Shown one piece after another: positions 61,751-64,000 of a stretch of DNA of 64,000 nucleotides; within the stretch, counting starts at the first letter, position 1; each line of letters opens with the position of its first letter. The notes under the pieces are model-generated. The model made no database searches and was not told where the DNA came from. It worked only from the letters and a program-made list of their open reading frames with translations. The stretch comes from Schaalia odontolytica (GTDB taxonomy: Bacteria; Actinomycetota; Actinomycetes; Actinomycetales; Actinomycetaceae), in NCBI RefSeq assembly GCF_031191545.1, contig NZ_CP133472.1:744001-808000 (forward strand). The letters are read 5' to 3'. The position numbers were made by a program, and so were the translations under genes.

Positions 61751-63568
61751 TCAGTGTTTGGCCAAATGGTGGGTCCGCGGCGCCTGAGCGTACTCGCGCA
61801 CGATTTCGCGGTTGATCTCGTCGAGCGCTTCAGACAGGGTCGGTCCCAGGCGGTCGCCGATACGGACCTGCCCCCAGACGTCAAGGTGCCCCAGGCCGCG
61901 CGCGGTCAGGAGAGTGTCGAGCGACGGGTAGGTCAGGCCTGCGCCAGACACCGCGCCGCTCGCCGCGAGCACGAGGTCCGCAGGCAGCCCAAGCTCGGAG
62001 CGGGCCACGAGGGGAGTGTCCTGGCCGAGGATCTGCGCGAGGGTGCGCAGACCGGACTCGTCACGGCCGAGGATCGGCAGGCCCTCCGCGCGCGCCTGGG
62101 CGACCTCGGCGGACTCTTCGAAGCGATCCACGGAGGAGGCGGTGGCTGCAGCGGTTGCTCCCCCATCGTTGAGCTCAGAGGATTCTTCGCGAGCGCGACG
62201 AGTCGCGCGTCGGCTCATGTGGGCGGGGCGCTCCCAGCGAGGCTTCTCGGCCTCGGAGTTCTCCTGCCCTTCGGTGACGTCAGCCGCCTCGGGGGACCGC
62301 TCAGCAGCGACCGACTCAGCCGCAGGCGCGTTCTCGCGATCGATCAGCTCGTCGACCAGTTCGGCATCGTCGACGTCCTCGGCGTTTTCGACGGGGTTGG
62401 CCTCGGACTCGACACGCTGACCAGTCTCGGTCTCCCCCTGCTCGCCCACCTGATCATTGTCGTCCGTCGAAGCGTCCACGGCCTCGTCGTGCTCACGGGC
62501 ATCGTGGTCGTGAGCGTCGTCCGCATCGAGGCTGCCCTCGTCGGAGGTGCGCTCGTCCTCAGAATCTTCGGCGTGCTCGCGGGCGGCTTCGCGCTCGGCA
62601 TCCATCTCAGCCTCGGTATCCTCGGACGCATGCGTATCCTCGGACTCATCCCTATCCTCAGGATCGTCGATGCGCTCGTCGCGCTCGGGGGCGTAGGACT
62701 CGTCGACCCATTCGTCCGGCTCGATCTCTGCGCTCTCATCGGAAGGCTCCTCATCCGCCGCATCCTTATCTGCAGGCTTGTATGGGGGCGGGGGCTCTTC
62801 GTCCATCGGGTAGCGCGAGACGCCGCGCAGGTGCGGGGCAACCTTGGGCGTGGGGCGAGTCGTGGGAGTCTCCGCATCCTCCTCGCCCGGAGTCTCCGCG
62901 GCGGGCGCGGGGATCACACTTGCCTTGGAGGAGACTTCCTCGACGGTGTCATCTGCGGGTGCCACGATCTCGGGCGCGGGCGCGGAGGCAAGAAGCTGCG
63001 GGGCGTGGCCGTACAGGCGCGGACCCACCGCGTTCACGTCCAGGAAGAGACGTCCGTTCGACATCTGGCGCAGGTTCATGAGGTGCACCTCGACGCCGGA
63101 CGTCGCCAGGATGGACAGAGCCGGGCGCACCGAGGGGGCGATCTCACCCGCGACGATGATCAGTCGCGGGCCAGGCCCCACCGCCGGAGGCATCGAGTCG
63201 CGGAATTGCGCCCAACCGGCGAGGAATCCATCGGACCCCGAGGGGTACTCAGCAGCCAGGTCCGACCAGGAGATTGAGGCGACCTCAGCTAGGCGCGACA
63301 GAGAGGTAATCAGGGCCTCCGAGTCGAGTTCTTTGAGGATTTCGACAGAGACGATCTGTCCGGTCACGTCGAGGGCCGTCAGGCGAGGTGCCTCCTCGTC
63401 CCCCTGACCTGTCATATCACGCCAGGTCACGGGGAACAGCGGCCGCGAGACGATCTGCAGGACCTGCGCGCAGATAGCGTCGACGAGGTCGGGGCCCAGG
63501 TCTTGGGCGACCGGGTATCCAAATTGAGCGGGTACGAGGTGACCATCCTCGAACTCAAACAGGGCCAT
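61751..63568 (-). CDS. Large acidic protein of unknown function, 605 aa
   Basis: Three parts. Residues about 1-190 form a globular domain (MALFEFEDGHLVPAQFG, IVAGEIAPSVRPALSILATSGVEVHLM) reminiscent of restriction-endonuclease-like or DUF91-type folds, with no clear catalytic set. Residues about 200-470 are extremely acidic and low in complexity (runs of E, D, A), almost certainly disordered. The C-terminal ~120 residues are ordered again (LPILGRDESGLRTLAQILGQ, SELGLPADLVLAASG). I chose ATG 63568 with an AAGGAAAG site. No signal peptide. It is divergent from a WXG100-like gene, so a T7SS link is possible but unproven. Confidence 0.65.
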   Translation of the reverse strand: MALFEFEDGHLVPAQFGYPVAQDLGPDLVDAICAQVLQIVSRPLFPVTWRDMTGQGDEEAPRLTALDVTGQIVSVEILKELDSEALITSLSRLAEVASISWSDLAAEYPSGSDGFLAGWAQFRDSMPPAVGPGPRLIIVAGEIAPSVRPALSILATSGVEVHLMNLRQMSNGRLFLDVNAVGPRLYGHAPQLLASAPAPEIVAPADDTVEEVSSKASVIPAPAAETPGEEDAETPTTRPTPKVAPHLRGVSRYPMDEEPPPPYKPADKDAADEEPSDESAEIEPDEWVDESYAPERDERIDDPEDRDESEDTHASEDTEAEMDAEREAAREHAEDSEDERTSDEGSLDADDAHDHDAREHDEAVDASTDDNDQVGEQGETETGQRVESEANPVENAEDVDDAELVDELIDRENAPAAESVAAERSPEAADVTEGQENSEAEKPRWERPAHMSRRATRRAREESSELNDGGATAAATASSVDRFEESAEVAQARAEGLPILGRDESGLRTLAQILGQDTPLVARSELGLPADLVLAASGAVSGAGLTYPSLDTLLTARGLGHLDVWGQVRIGDRLGPTLSEALDEINREIVREYAQAPRTHHLAKH

Positions 63569-63744
63569 CGCTCTTTCCTTCACGTGTATGGGGCGCTCGT
63601 GGCCATTGTTTCATACGTTCCAAAAGAAACTCGGGTGACACGGGGACATTGCGACAGATACCACGTAATCATGCGTGCGAACAAGACGCATTCGCCTGCC
63701 ATCTCACCGCATGAACCCGCAGCTACCACGCTCCTTCAAGTCGG

Positions 63745-63750
63745 TAGAAT
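63745..63750 (+). promoter_or_regulatory. Candidate -10 element for the terminal WXG100-like gene
   Basis: TAGAAT lies 44 bp upstream of the ATG at 63795. The -35 region is weak, so confidence is modest. Confidence 0.35.
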
Positions 63751-63794
63751 AGTGGACCAGTAACGCACACATTCGACTCCAGGACACAACTCCG

Positions 63795-64000
63795 ATGCCC
63801 GACCTCGACATCCGCCAAGGCGACCTCGAAAAGTTCTCCACTGAGCTGCGCGAACTTTCCGCGAGCATCGCAACCTACACGACACTGCCCCTCAACCTGT
63901 CCCAGGTGCAGTCGGCCATGCCGGGAGGATCGGCCTATAAGCAGGCCCAATACGCGGGCGAGCACATGGAGGACCAGCTGACAGCCTTGAAGACCTCCCT
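63795..64000 (+). CDS. WXG100-like/ESX-associated protein, N-terminal part (cut by window end)
   Basis: The first 68 codons are visible and run off the right edge. The sequence MPDLDIRQGDLEKFSTELRE continues as a helix, then a turn with MPGGSAYKQ and a second helix (YAGEHMEDQLTALK). This helix-turn-helix and the absence of a signal peptide resemble EspC/WXG100-type small T7SS proteins, with the Trp-x-Gly replaced by PGG. It suggests more T7SS-related genes to the right of the window. Confidence 0.65.
   Translation, partial: MPDLDIRQGDLEKFSTELRELSASIATYTTLPLNLSQVQSAMPGGSAYKQAQYAGEHMEDQLTALKTS

Overview
The window is a chromosomal segment of a high-GC Gram-positive bacterium. Gene content, codon usage and several syntenic blocks point to the Actinomycetaceae, most likely Schaalia or Actinomyces. 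This is an inference from recognisable families, because no rRNA is present to confirm it.

Layout. (1) 1-5.6 kb: the end of trkH and a complete trkA, normally neighbours, are separated by about 4.1 kb. That gap holds two blocks of degenerate 42-bp tandem repeats flanking a lower-GC AbiEi/DUF559-type nuclease gene. (2) 5.7-29.3 kb: a complete-looking ESX-type (type VII) secretion locus. It has one eccC, one eccB, two EccD-like membrane proteins, a mycosin, two WXG100 proteins, an RDD/FHA protein, a YbaB-like protein, a lipoprotein and several candidate secreted substrates. It also has three further intact secreted subtilisins plus the wreck of another. A third block of 42-bp repeats sits inside this locus. 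(3) 29.3-40.7 kb: a minus-strand operon of a membrane Ser/Thr kinase, a transglutaminase-like protein, a DUF58 protein and a 2012-residue cadherin-like/fibronectin III protein. It resembles the bifidobacterial PFNA cluster but lacks its AAA ATPase. (4) 41.0-43.5 kb: radA and disA. (5) 43.5-54.6 kb: a long minus-strand housekeeping run, dacB, a DUF2342-like protein, tilS, hpt, ftsH, folE, folP, a folB-folK fusion, DUF3180 and a small membrane protein. (6) 54.7-61.7 kb: ppa, a 2H phosphoesterase, a secreted NlpC/P60 hydrolase, the methionine genes metY-metX behind a highly structured leader, and an alpha/beta hydrolase. (7) 61.7-64 kb: an acidic protein and the start of a WXG100-like gene, which suggests a second T7SS-linked region beyond the window.

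How it fits together: the ESX locus should export WXG100 and Gly-rich or coiled-coil substrates through EccBCD, with MycP and the accessory subtilisins acting outside the membrane. The adjacent kinase/FHA pair is a plausible signalling layer. The fol-ftsH-hpt-tilS-dacB block and radA-disA are conserved actinobacterial housekeeping neighbourhoods. The most unusual features are the 42-bp repeat family at two loci, the mosaic tandem subtilisins, two enzyme-family members that have lost catalytic motifs (transglutaminase Cys, DUF2342 HExxH), the structured metY leader and several probable leaderless promoters.
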